From Magnolia sinica (Eukaryota > Streptophyta > Magnoliopsida > Magnoliales > Magnoliaceae): a stretch of DNA of 64,000 bases. Positions 10,170-22,094 of the stretch are shown here, piece after piece. The DNA lies in the NCBI RefSeq assembly GCF_029962835.1, contig NC_080586.1:65852001-65916000 (forward strand). The letters run 5' to 3'. The notes under the pieces were generated by a model that saw nothing but the letters and a program-made list of their open reading frames with translations, searched no databases and was not told where the DNA came from. Positions within the stretch are counted from its first letter, which is position 1; each line of letters begins with the position of its first letter. The position numbers and the translations under genes are program-made.

Positions 10170-13100
10170 TGTAACATCCCGAAAATTTTATAGAAAAACT
10201 CGAGCACCACCTCAATCAGGTTTCTCTTAGGACTCAAGCCTTTAGAAGTTAAATGTGAATTAACTAGCGCTAAACTCGATTGCCTGTGAAATTAGCACCA
10301 ATCACTTTAAATTTGATCTGCAAGACCCAAAACTTGTAGAATCGTTAGCGCTATGTTACCCTGAAATCTAGGATTCAACGCTAAATCCAGTTACTCTCGA
10401 GAGTACTTAGAAACTTTGTATCGGACCTGGACCGCGTCTCGAAAGTCCGATAGCGATGATCTTAGACAATTACGATCACCTTGTTGGGCTTGACAATCAC
10501 CTCAAAAATTAAGTCCAGATGATGTCTTGAGACGATTTGCTTGAGTCCGGAGTAAGGAGTGTGAGAAAGGTGAAATTATTTAGAAATTAAATATGAATTT
10601 AAGAAATCTGAGTCGTGTTGCTTGCGCGCCGATTTTAAGCATTCTGACCGTCAGAATCTGACTCAAATTTACCCTCGGATCAGGGAAGATGGCCCATACA
10701 TGTCAAAGTGCCGGTGGACCTGATCGAGTTTCGGTGACCGTTGAATTGAAATTGGTCCGTCATGAGCGATCTGGAGATCCGATCGGTACAAAAACTCAGC
10801 CTGACTTAGATCCATGGTCAGTGAGCTTAAGTCCGACTGCACGTGAAAAAGGGACCACCAGAAGTGCTCCGTTGGACCGAAATAGACCCAAATTGGTTAT
10901 AACCTAAGTATACCTTGGCCCTGGGGCTATTTTCATCAATATTAGGCCTATATAAAGACCTTAAACCCTCACTCTCAAATTCCATATGAATTTTCCAAAC
11001 CCTAGCTAAGAGAGAGAAAGTGAGAGAGAAGTTGGTGAATCATCTTGAGATTCTTCCCTGTTACTCTGCGTACCTAAACCATCGCATCTGAATCGTTATT
11101 CCGGTGATTCTAAGTTCATTCTTGGGTAAGTCAATCAAACCCTAACCTGTTTTGGAGCTTAGAATAGTCTAAGTGTTGATGTAGCCAATTTAATTCATGC
11201 CTTAGGTTATCTAGTCGCCGTTGACGAAGACTTATCATCTGAATCGGATCTGTTGCGCACTTTCTGGTTTAAGGTGCAGACTATATTCGTATAGGTTATG
11301 GTTTTCAAGGCTTTCAATGTCGGCTAATGGTTTATTATTGTTGTGGGTGCAATTTCATATGCCAAATGCGATGTTTGTATTGCGTTTCTGATATATATGA
11401 ACTATATTGAGATTTGTGTATTCCATGTATATGTAGAAAGTATCGTATACGTATGCAATATGAGCATGTGGTTGCCATGATTAATTGTCGCATGTTTGTG
11501 CTAGTTGTATGTGTAACAACTCTTGGCAAGAGGAATTGTCCTAATGTGAGCTATCACCAACATACGTCATGTATGTTGGAATATGTAGCCTAAGTGTTTG
11601 TAGAAATGTCTGAATGAATAAGTGTGTCATATATTGTACTTTTATGGGCGTTGAGAAGAGATTCTCAACTATCTTAATGATGTGTATGATTTCCTCCATG
11701 TAATCTATATTCTTTGTCTATTTAACTTAGACGTTACTTACGTGTGAATTCATGTTAAGTTGATATTCAACAAATGCTCACATGCTTGTATGATTGGAAT
11801 TATTGATCCATTACTGTTTTGAATTGCTGGTATGAATATCTGTTATACTTGAATGTGTTTGGGACTATGAAATAGTTCAGGTAATCGGTAACAAACCTTG
11901 AGTTCGTGGCCGAGGTTGTTTTCGCCACGTATGACGTGTTTGACGAAACCGACTCATATTAGGGTTGTCGGCAGTGGTTTGACCACACGGAGTGTTTGCG
12001 CACTTCATGTCGTTCAACTCAACGTGCGCTCGTGCTAGTCGAGCCCGTCAAGTAACCCGATTGTCCCGGTGGATGTGCACCATGTATGGACGCTATTGTT
12101 TGAATCTAGGGTACCCAACTTACCAGTGCAGTCCCATTAATTATGGTACCTTGATCCGCTAAGACTCATGAGCCGGGCATGGTGGTATGGGACACCGTGG
12201 TTGAGTTGTTGGCCTGCACTGGGGTGAGGAGCCTTCCCGTAGTGACTAGTGAATAATTCAGACTCGTGAGTCGATTATGGTGGTATGAGACACTATATTC
12301 GTGCTGTTGGCCTACATTGATTGGTGACGAGCCCTTTGTAGTGACCTCGAGCATACCTTGATACTGCATTGAGGCGACGAGCCTTAGGGTAGTAACTAAG
12401 GTATGATAGGCATGCATTGATTGGTGACGAGCCCTTTACAGCGACCTAGAACCATAATATCGTATGAGATTGTTTAGGACTGACGACCCTAGAATGGATC
12501 ACCGTTTGGGAATTGATATGAGGAAGGTACCTTAGCTTCCCAATCTTGCTGTGTGAAAAGGACTAATAACAACTTGGTAATCATGTTCATGCACCGCATT
12601 GCATGTGCCTTGGCATTGTGGAGCACTGCGGGAGTTTGTCATGCGTACCGTAAGATGAAGACGCTGAGGGAGTGCAGGCGAGAGCATGCATCATTTCTAC
12701 ATACATCCTTGCATTAACAAGAGTAATTAGGACATGTTTGATTGTATTGCCTTATCATTACTGCTTGATTGAATTGATAATATGTTAACTTTTACTATAT
12801 AGTTCCACTGAGTTGATCACTCACTCCCACATTCTGGGACGGTGTTTCAACACCAACCAGACTCTGTCTTAGATGCAGATGATGATGCGACCCCCGAGGC
12901 AGAGCAGGAGTATGAGGATGACAAGGACGCGTTTTCCTTTATGCAGTTCTCAGGCGAGTTCATGTGAGCTGTGTCCTGAGCTACAGGGATTTTGGGTTTA
13001 TTTTATAATGAGTGATCTCATTTTGATACTTATATTTTGAAACAAACACTTGTAATTATGACCTGACAGAGCATACATATCTCAGGGACTTATATATATA

Positions 13101-13291
13101 TATGTTTCTTTAGTCTTCCGCTTGCGGATTTCACCTATCCCTGAATTATTTTTATAGTTTGACGTAATCTACTCCATGTTTTATGCACTAATACAGACAA
13201 TATACATTCATCATTTCATATGTTGCATAAGTGATATTTCTGAAACTCAGGAGCTGAGTTATGCTCGACCCTCGAATTTCAGGGCGTTACA
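10170..13291 (+). mobile_element. 3.1-kb solo LTR, gypsy (Tat-like) type, duplication tgtat
   Basis: The element begins tgtaacatcccgaaaa and ends ctcgaatttcagggcgttaca, so it has TG...CA ends. The five bases before it (10165-10169) and after it (13292-13296) are both tgtat, a 5-bp target duplication as LTR integrases leave. A TATA box (ctatataaagacc, about 10950) is followed by a leader with GAGA words. Degenerate internal repeats of the 'ggtgacgagccctttrta' type lie at about 12170-12460. No gag, pol, primer site or second LTR is inside, so a solo LTR left by unequal recombination is the simplest reading. Such length is known for Tat/Ogre-type LTRs. Confidence 0.75.
12170..12460. repeat. Degenerate internal repeats in the 3.1-kb LTR
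   Basis: Three to four imperfect copies, 60-80 bp apart, share 'attggtgacgagccctttr', 'gttggcctrcayt' and 'atggtggtatgrgacac'. They lie in the downstream half of the LTR. Confidence 0.6.
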
Positions 13292-14507
13292 TGTATGAAT
13301 GCATTAGATGGGACGATTGTCCATCTGCTTGGGTTGGAGATTTTCAACCAGCATCCACCCTTTAGGTGAGCTTCCACTTTTCGGTAGGCTTGGGCATATC
13401 CCACATTTGGTAACGCTCTACTAGGATCAACATTTCTTTCACGAATGACCCCTAAGATCGACAATGCAATATGTTTGTATGATGGATGATGTATGAATAC
13501 ATAATTTTCATAACTGTCATAGTTACTTGTCTTGATTAGAACATTCATGTGAATTTAATGTACAATTATCACAATTCATACAATTTGGCACAAATTATCA
13601 TGTGATTTATTGTATCATACATTCACAGTAGTTAAATTAACAACATTGTAACAAAACACTCCAATCAACACATCAATCAATCAAACCATCACAAACAATT
13701 TATTTTAATTTTAATGAATCACGAGACACGTTGGGTTACTCACCTGAGTCTAGTAATGTAGAATCCACAAGGTAATCAGGCTGGTTTGAATTTAAAAATC
13801 CTATCAATTATATCCACAACATTGTTATTCGGCTATATTACACGGTAGGCCTCACCTTTGATTAACATCCTAGGTGGCCAAACCCTAAATGACCAAATAA
13901 TTGAAATTCTATATATAATATGTTTATTAAATTCAATTGTCAAAATTTAAATTTCTTTTTTTTTTTCTTTTTAAAATTTTAGAATTGAATGACAAATGAT
14001 TGATTAGAGTGGCCCACCGGATGATTGGATCATCCAGATTCTTGAGGTTGTAACATATTTTGTCTCTATACATTGGATAAATGGTGTGGATCTAACTACA
14101 CATACACTGATAGCCCATGTTGACCTTATACGTCAAGTGATTTCAACACTAGCGCAGAAATCTAAGCTTTCTTTATTAAACACTTACAAATCTAACTAAT
14201 ATGGCCCATTCGATGGTCAAATTGATCTAGAAGTTAGGACCATTGTATATTTTGACCTTAGGGATCGTATGATCCATACAGATCTAATCTGATTCAACCA
14301 AATGCACACCAATCAATCTCTGCAAAAAAAACTTCACATGAAATTTTAGACTTCCATTAACTTTTATCGTATCTACCTACAGATCAATGCAATGAACGTG
14401 TGGCCAATCCACACCATTCATTGCATAAATCAACTCAAATAATATTAAATGTGTAATAAATATTAAAAGAATGATAATAAACTTACCAGATCTAAGCTCT
14501 CCAAAAT

Positions 14508-14508
14508 C

Positions 14509-14541
<33 letters not shown>
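14508..14541. repeat. (CT)n microsatellite
   Basis: About 16 CT repeats lie in the reverse-oriented LTR fragment. On the minus strand this is a GA-rich leader just downstream of the TATA-like word. Confidence 0.9.
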
Positions 14542-14544
<3 letters not shown>

Positions 14545-14730
14545 TTCTCAATCGTCATAGGATGCCTTGTGGTTAATATCTGAGCTGGAGTATAACTCTT
14601 ATTATGACACTCCTTAAAAGAAAAGATCATTTGACAGATTGAGAGATACAGGGAGAGTTAGAGATATATATAAGGGAGAAGGATTATGGATAGAGATAAA
14701 AGTCAAGGATGACCAACATGATGCCCGACA

Positions 14731-15917
14731 ATGCTACTCAACAGCTCTCCGAAGGAGAGCACGATAACAACAGGTAATGCAGATCACCCCTTAGATCCCA
14801 GGGAGGGAGGTACAAAAAGAGGATTGCCCTTGGAAGATATGGTCCCTGTACAACTCTCTGAGAAAGACCTATCAAGGACAGTTCAGATCAGGTCAATGCA
14901 TATCACCTCCCTAGATCCTAGGGAGGGAGGTACAAAAAGAGGATTGCCCATGGAAGATTCGGTCCCTATATAGCTCTCCGAGAAAGACCTAGCAAGGACA
15001 GTTTAGATCGAGTCACTACTCGATTCCTAACTCCGAGCTAAGATGACGAATCTTCTGAGAGTTTCGAGAATCAAGACATGACTGGGATAGATTCGAGAAT
15101 CATGGTCCACCTCTTAAATGTGGATCCCGACCACAAGCCCATCCAGCAGAAGAGATGAGCTTTCGATGTAGAAAGGTATTCCAAAATCAATGAGGTCGGC
15201 AAGCTTCTTCAGGTCGGTTTCATTAAAGATATCCACTACCCTAATTGGCTTGCCAATGTAGTGCTAGTGAAGAAGATCAATGGGAAATGATGGGTCAGTA
15301 TCAACTACAATGACCTAAGCAAAGCTTACCCCAAGGATAATTTTCTTCTACCAAGGATCGACCAGCTGGTGGATGCCACTGCTGTGTACGCATTGCTCAG
15401 TTTCATGGATGCGTATTAAGGGTACAATCATATCAGCATGCACAAGCATGATATGCAGAAGACTGCTTTTATCATCGACAGAGGTCTGTATTGCTACTGG
15501 GTTATGCTGTTTAGCCTAAAGAATGTCAGAGCAACATATTAAAGATTGGTGAACAAGATGTTTACCAAGTATATCGGAAAGACTATAAAGGTCTATGTTG
15601 ATGACATGCTTGTCAAAAGCGCTAAGGACGCGAATCACATAGCCGAAATGAGAGAGACGTTCAGTGTCATGTCATCCCGACATCTCATGCCCTACTTCCA
15701 AGCCCACACTATCGTTGTCCTGACCAATTAACCCCTTCGACAAGTGTTATAGAAACTAGAAGCTTTAGGTCAGCTCACCAAGTGGGCGATCAAGCTTGGT
15801 GAGTTTAACATAGGATTAGACCTCGAACGACTGTCAAGGGGCAGGTTGTCGCCGACTTCATTACAGAGTTCACCCACTCTTCAAATATTACCCTACAGAT
15901 AAGGAAAAAGAGTAAAG
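14731..15917 (+). pseudogene. Tat-like Ty3/gypsy pol remnant, part 1: protease-RT linker and reverse transcriptase
   Basis: The translation runs through the linker (DPREGGTKRGLP, QLSEKDLSRTVQI), then, after a decayed stretch, DPDHKPIQQKR and the RT fingers and palm: IHYPNWLANVVLVKK, RIDQLVDAT, LLSFMDAY, KTAFI, and VYVDDMLVKSAKDA with the catalytic YVDD at 15594-15605. Stops interrupt it several times (for example after QQKR, after KINGK, after MDAY and after ATY). After the palm it jumps, at about 15665, to the start of the RNase H region (PYFQAHTIVVLTN near 15690, KWAIKLGEFN near 15790), so most of the thumb/connection is deleted. It breaks off at 15917 where a long solo LTR is inserted and resumes at 21498. 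It is dead. Confidence 0.85.
14781..14972 (+). repeat. Direct tandem duplication inside the protease-RT linker
   Basis: Two copies about 120 bp apart encode DPREGGTKRGLP, an LEDMVPV/MEDSVPI segment and a Ser-Glu-Lys-Asp-Leu segment. Each includes gggagggaggtacaaaaaga followed by ggattgccc. Relatives carry this segment once, so it is a local duplication within the dead element. Confidence 0.75.
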
Positions 15918-16777
15918 TGTAAGGCTCGTATCCTAGTCCGTACCGTTCTGTAGACTCCAATGATCCTCACTGTCAAATTCTGGCAACCCGCGACTTGTAA
16001 TCGACATTTGTGCATGACCCTCAGTTGCACCTCGTAGATCTGAGTCGGATTGACTCGAAACTTATACCCCAGTGACCAAGCCGTCGCCGCGGTTCCGACG
16101 CCGTGTCTTACGCACCGATGCGATACCCAAGCCAGGAGATGTGGGCCCGCGAATATTTCAAAAAAATGCCGCGCATTGTAAATTTTGAGAGAATCTTTAC
16201 AACTCATCACATCAATCAATCAATCACAAGTCAAGTACACAACCCATGCCTCTCCCATCCCTTTCTTACCAACAAAGACAAGCAACCCATACCCCATGCC
16301 ACTTCATCTCCCATAAGTCAATTCTCTCTTACACACACCCATCCCTCTCTTACACTACCCATTCCTCTCATCCCATCCTTCTTACACAACTCCATCAAAG
16401 AAAGAGCCAAGGAGTTTGGCATTCCATCGGACCTAGAAGATCCAATGGTGGGTGTTTATAGGATTAGTTTTGTATTTTTTTATGATGGCCAAGTGGGGCC
16501 TACTGATCGATGGTACGGATCTCACTTTGGACCCTAGGTGTGGCCGATGGCCCACCATGACTCATATGTTCATTTCATGATGGGGCCATTCTCCATGGAC
16601 CCTATCATGATGTTTATTTTCCTAATATGTAAAGGGTCATCTAGACCTTGCATTTTGGTAGAGAAGGGATCCCCACCGTTGATTTGGATTGGTGGGCCCA
16701 CATGTAATGGGACCCACTTGATATATGATGTAATCCATGGAAGGGAGGGCCCATAGTGTCGGGGTCCCTCCATCGCA

Positions 16778-16781
16778 ACCG

Positions 16782-16814
<33 letters not shown>

Positions 16815-16815
16815 T
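16778..16815. repeat. (CT)n microsatellite
   Basis: An interrupted CT run lies inside the 5.6-kb LTR. Confidence 0.85.
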
Positions 16816-17689
16816 CTTTTAGTGATGATGATGATGTGAGTGGCCCACTTATGACGTATGTTTATATCCATACCATCTATTTTGGGATGTATGGACCCCA
16901 CCGTGATGAATGGATTAGATCCACACCGTCCATCTGAAGACCACATATAAGTGGGGCCACCTCAATATATGTGGTTGGTAGGCCACATGTACGTGGACCC
17001 CACCTTGATGAATGTATTACATCTATACATTGGACATCCAACAGTGTCTATTGCTGGACTGTGTAAGGGAAAACACAACAAACAACTATATATACATAAT
17101 ATTATGTTATGGTGGCCCTGACGTGGGACCCACCTATTGTGGTTAAATGGCTGGAGCACCCACGCCAGCAGCAGATAGCTGCTGTCTTCACAACAGCAAG
17201 TTTTGTGGGTCCCGCCTACTGTGTACGCTTTAAATCCAGGTCATCCGTCTGGTGGGCTGGATGTGGCCCTGATCACGAGGTATATTTTAGATCTCAATCG
17301 TCCATCTGGATGGTGGGCCTAGCCTAGCTGTACAGCTACTGTACTTGCAGCAACAAACTCCGTGGGCGACGCCATGATGTATGTCTTATAGTCCCCACCA
17401 TCCAGATGGCCAAACGATGGGACAGACCTTGATGTATGTATTTTACTTCCACGCCGTTCATCTGTTTTGCGTCCACAACATCCAAACCTTGGACGGTGGG
17501 GATCGGTCTGGCTAGTGTACTGCACCAGCTATATAATTGCTGCATTTCATCAACAAGTTCTGTAGGTCCCACTTCATGTATGTGGGGCATATCCACACCA
17601 TCCATCCGTCTATGTGGACCTCGTACACCAGCTATATAGCTGATGTATTGACGCCTACAAATTTTGTGGGCCTGATCATCAGGCAGTGT

Positions 17690-17990
17690 TTTATTTAAAC
17701 CATCCATCCAATTAGCCAGCTCATCTTAAGGCCTGAGACTAAAAATGAAGCAGATCTATTAGGTGGAGCACACTGCAGAAATCAGTGGAGATTGAACATC
17801 CACCATTGAAGCCGTTTGGTGGTCATAGAAGTTTTGGATCAAAATGATATTTGTTTTTCCTCTTGAACTAGGTCCTTGTGACCGTATGAATAGATTGGAT
17901 GAAAAATAAATGCTATAGTGGGCCCTGTGGAGTTTTAATGGTGGAGATCATTATCACCACTGCTATTTGTGGTATGGTCCAGATGATCTT
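17690..17990. mobile_element. Degenerate copy of the GTGGGCCC foldback family
   Basis: The words ccatccatccaattagcc, atcttaaggcctgagac, gtggagcacactgcag, gaacatccaccattgaa, agaagttttggatcaaaatg and ttgtgaccgtatgaatag match, in order, the copies at 37149-37551 and 63020-63452. The right arm is degenerate and merges into the adjoining minisatellite. Confidence 0.6.
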
Positions 17991-17999
17991 TTGATCATT

Positions 18000-18900
18000 A
18001 TGTCCATGGCTATTTATGGTGCAGCCCATGTATTGTGGCCCATCTTGATGTGCCTGAGGCCCAGTTGATGAGGCCCATTTCGACATGCAAGGCCTATACA
18101 TGAGGCCCAACTATGATGTAATTATGGCCCATATGATGAGGCCCATTATGATGTATACGCGGCCCAAGTAATGAGGCCCATTGTGATGTATTTAAGGCCC
18201 AGGTGGTATGGCCCAATGTAATGTATTGATGGCCCATTGGCGCGGCCCATTGATGCGACCCATCTTGATGTATGTGAGGCCCATTGGTGCGGTCCATTAA
18301 TGCGGCCCATCTTGATGTATATGACGCCCATTGGTGTGGCCCATTGATGCGACCCATCTTGATGTATATGACGCCCATTGGTGCGGCCCATGTGATGAGG
18401 CCCAATATGATGTATACCCGTCCCATGTGTTAGGGCCTATTGTGATGTATATGAGGCCCGTCATAATGAGCATGCGGCCCGTCTTTAAGGCCCATTGTGA
18501 TGTACATGAGACCTATGTTTGAGGCCCAATATGATGTATGCCTGGCCCATATGTCGGGGCCCATTGTGATGTATATGAGGCCCATTATGATGTATATGTG
18601 GCCCATGAGTGAGGCCCATGTGATGCGACCCATGCGATGTGGCCCATTGTGATGTGTATTAGGTCCATGTGATGCGGCCCATTGTGATCTATATTAGGGC
18701 CATGTGATGCGGCTCATTGTGATGTGTATTAGGCACATGTGATGTGGCCCATTGTAATGTATTTGAGGTCCAAGTATGAGGCCCAATGTGATCTATATGA
18801 GGCCCATGAGTGAGGCTCAATGCGATGTATATAAAGCCCTTGTGTGAGGCCCAAGGTGATGTATATGAGGCCCATTGCGATGTGTGATTCCACCAGGATG
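18000..18900. repeat. Minisatellite of ggcccattgtgatgtatatga units
   Basis: Some 35-45 imperfect units of about 20-25 bp, built on 'aggcccattgtgatgtat' with variants ggcccatgtgatg and gcccatcttgatg, run through about 900 bp of the 5.6-kb LTR. The open frames on the minus strand here (repeating Met-Gly-Arg/Leu-Ile and Trp-Ala) are only translations of the repeat. The unit looks like the terminal words of the foldback family amplified in tandem. Confidence 0.85.
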
Positions 18901-21492
18901 TATGTAATGATGTTTATGATGCCCATCCATGTTCCTAGTTGATATAAATGGGTCATGCCTTGAGAGCAATAATGGTTAAATGTCCACATTGTAACTCTTC
19001 CTAGGGCCCGTTGTTAGGCCCATCCTCATCTCCCCTTAATGGGCTAACCAAACCGTTGGACCCCCTTTTGGACCCCCATTTGATAATGATATTTTCCACC
19101 ATACTCTGTAGGATCACCCAAGCCTTGGAGCGCATCTTATGTTCGTATCGAGCTTTTCATAGGGAATGTGGCCCACCTAGATGCATGTGTTTGTCAAAGC
19201 TTAATGACGTAAACCCAAGGCCCACTTAGATGATGAGCATGACCGTTTGTAGGGTTACGTAGTCCTGGATGTGTGAATCCTACCAAGGGCCGCCTTATAT
19301 TTGTATCATGCCCTCATAGGAAATCCCAGTTGTCATGATAAAGGAAGTGAGGAAGCCCACTTGTCGTATACCCACTTGACTCGCCCCATGGGACATATCT
19401 TATCTTTGTATCCAGTTGCTAGGACCTCAGTATCATGTATATATCGTCACATCGTCCATTTACTTCTTTGGGACAAGTGTGAGGCCTAACCTTGATGCCA
19501 ATACACCATTACCTATTGCCATATATGGAAGAATCTGTGGTACCAGATTTAGTATATCCTCTGTGTAGAACCTATCTCGATGTATGGACAAGATCCATCA
19601 TCTTTTCAGTGGACCCCGTCTTGGAATATATGATATATGAGTACCTTAGAAGGCTAACGTGGGCCATGTCGCATAAACTCCTAAAGTTATAGAAGAAGAA
19701 TGTTGTTTAGTTCATAATCTTGGTATGTGACATACCAGTGAATGCCGATCGTGGTTTATTATTGTCTGCCTTATCTGATAATCATGCTAAGTGTACTTAG
19801 TCTAGTAGGACACACTGAGAACATGTATAGTATTATATCATGATACATGCCCATACGCATCATTGGCATGCTTGTTATGAAGAATGATTGAGCATAATAT
19901 GTGGTATTGGGCTGATTGTTTATGGGACTCCCTGAGAGACGGAGTTGCCCCACATGAGCGCGCTGTACGCGCAGGTTTGATGCATGACTGGATGGTATGA
20001 CTCATACATCTCGCATTTTGTGATATGTCCACCATACGCCCTAGCGACATCAGGGCCGTAGCCTCCACAGGTATATCGTGGATGGTCAGATGGGACATCG
20101 AAAATCTTTTCTATATGGGTTACCATAAATGTCCCTGGGTGAAAGTTCCTAAACCCTCTTGGTACCAGAGGATGCTCAAACGTCTAGACCAAGTGGATAT
20201 ATGAGCGACCGAGTGTCGAATACCAGTAGGTCGTGTCTCCCACTGTGTCGTGGTCGGTTGGAAGGGGGTGTGGCCTTATCCGCTTGAGAGAGTAGGCATA
20301 ATTAGGGTGAGTTTGACCAGCTCATAAATAAGTCCGCTATCGACGTTCTGGGTAGATATTAGCTGATTACTGGCCAGGCGGATAGTAAACTCTTTTTCAC
20401 TTACCCAGTTGTGCGCTTGATGGGGTGGCAGGTGGTGTTGAGTGTATTAGACCCCGGTGATGATCCCAGATATATACAGTACTGATATGTGGACATACTG
20501 AGCAGGAGTTGCATACTCATCATTTCACTTATTCATTCATTCATTCACTATCCACTCAGGCTAGTGGTGCGCAACTAATTGTTATGTGTACCTTCACAAT
20601 GGCCAGGATTTCGATTGGACATCGTGACTAACCTGAGATCAGGAGTTTACCATATTGAGTTTAGCTATCCAAATTTAAGTATGAGACTGGTTTGGATAAA
20701 AGTCCCTTGTGATGAACCCCACAGCTTGCGATGTTACGTACTATCATCCCGATTTCACACTCTAGCTTGGTCATTTCATTCGCACCGCATATTGCATTAC
20801 ATCCGTGGCATATAGCATTTTAGGTTGCTATGTTTTTGTATTTATATGGCTTATATGTGGTTGACAGTATTCATGGACTCGTCAAGATTTTCTTATTGCA
20901 TTGCATCCTCAGTATATGATATTTGGCTTACTATGTCTCCGCATTGCATAGCTAATCTACATTGTTTCCTCAGTATATAATATTGGCTTCTTATATTTAT
21001 TTTTTTACATTGCATAGCTTGGGTAAGGCTGATGGTATTTATGGACTTACCAGCATATTTTCATATTGCTCTGATATTGCATACTTAGCACTTACTTTGT
21101 GCACACACTTACACTACCCTCTAAGCTTTCTATAAGCTTATGCACGATAGATGCGTGCAGGTGGCGTTAGGTTGCAACAACTTTGAGCTTAGAGCGTACA
21201 GTTGTTTACTGGAGCTTTAATTTTCGACATATTTATTTCCCTTTCAGCATTTATTCAAATATTTATATTAGTGGATATGTGATTATGATGTTGTCTTTGT
21301 GATTTGGGTAAACTTGTGGTTATGCTCATTACGAGTTAAATGTAAGTTGAAAAATTCTCCTTGTACGATCTCAGGATCGGAATCTGGCGTATGGGCGTTG
21401 GGAGCCAAGAATGAGATACTACGGAGGCTGTCGGCACTGGATTCCACGATCCGAAATTTTGTGAGCCCAGTTTTTGAGTTTGGGGCATGACA

Positions 21493-22094
21493 TAAAGCAT
21501 GATAACTCTTATGTGAACCCTCTATGTAGATGGGTCCTTAAGTGCGTAGGGAGCATAGTGGGGTTAATTTTGACCTTCGTCGACCAAATCAAAATTGAGT
21601 ATGCGTTGTGATTCAACTTTCGAGCTTCCAATAACGAGGCTAAGTACAAGTCACTCTTAGAAGGCCTATGACTAGCCAAGGCAATGGGAGCACATAAGCT
21701 AAAAATGTACAGTCACTCACAGCTAGTGGTCAACCAAGTGACCACTGAATACCAAGGCAAATACAATAAGATGATCGCTTACCTGAGCATAGTCCACAAC
21801 GTGCTCGAGAAATTTGTAGGATATGAGATTGTAAAAGTCCCAAGATCCAAGAATGCAAACCCATATTACCTAGCCAGGTTGGCCTCGACCCTCGATACCA
21901 ACCTCGCAAGAACTGTTCTGATAGAGTTCTTACTAGAATTGAGTATAACTTAGCTCAAGTTGAAAAAGACCCTCCTAGTCAGCAACGGGCCGAGCTGGAT
22001 GGACTCGATCACCTGTTGCTGGCAACAGGGCGAGCTGCCGGAGGACAAGCTCAAAGCACGAAAAATCGAATACTGGTTTACTCGGTATACCATA
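21493..22094 (+). pseudogene. Tat-like gypsy pol remnant, part 2: RNase H region
   Basis: Coding sense resumes directly after the solo LTR with LYVDGSL (first catalytic Asp codon at 21529-21531). Then come NNEAKY-like (NNEAKYKSLLEGL in a shifted frame), KAMGAHKLKMYSHSQLVVNQV and KVPRSKNANPYYLARLAS. This is the second RNase H domain (aRNH) found before integrase in the Tat lineage. Frameshifts and stops are present. It stops at 22094, where an Athila-like LTR begins after the Trp-Met-Asp and Glu-Asp-Lys-Leu-Lys-Ala-Arg-Lys region, and continues at about 34497 on the far side. Confidence 0.8.

Larger units (their letters stand above)
9516..14700 (-). mobile_element. Reverse-oriented long gypsy-type LTR fragment, interrupted by a nested LTR
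   Basis: Read on the minus strand, the fragment ends at 9516 with ctcgaatttcggggcgtgaca. The nested element at 10170-13291 closes on the plus strand with almost the same words, so the two belong to related families in opposite orientation. On the minus strand it contains ctcaggtgagtaaccca (near 13740), a GA run (14508-14541) and a TATA-like ttatatatatc (near 14665), in the order expected of a long Tat-type LTR. The two arms are 9516-10164 and 13297-about 14700. The upstream end of the LTR (right side) is lost where the Tat-like pol remnant begins. Confidence 0.5.
15913..21497 (+). mobile_element. 5.6-kb solo LTR (15918-21492) with duplication taaag
   Basis: The insert starts tgtaaggctcgtatcc at 15918 and ends ttggggcatgaca at 21492. 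It is flanked by taaag on both sides (15913-15917 and 21493-21497), a 5-bp target duplication. It splits the RNase H region of a Tat-like pol cleanly, and the coding sense continues after it. The 5575 bp contain no gag, pol, primer site or repeated end, so it is a single very long LTR of Tat/Ogre type or a large derivative of one. It contains a foldback copy (about 17690-17990) and a minisatellite (about 18000-18900). Much of 16440-17700 is built from gtgggcccacc and atgatgtatgt words like those of the local foldback family. Confidence 0.75.

Noticed and set aside
18000-18900. CRISPR-like array or coding repeats
   Set aside because: Units are imperfect, have no constant spacers, and lie inside a plant LTR. 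The minus-strand frames are repeat translations.
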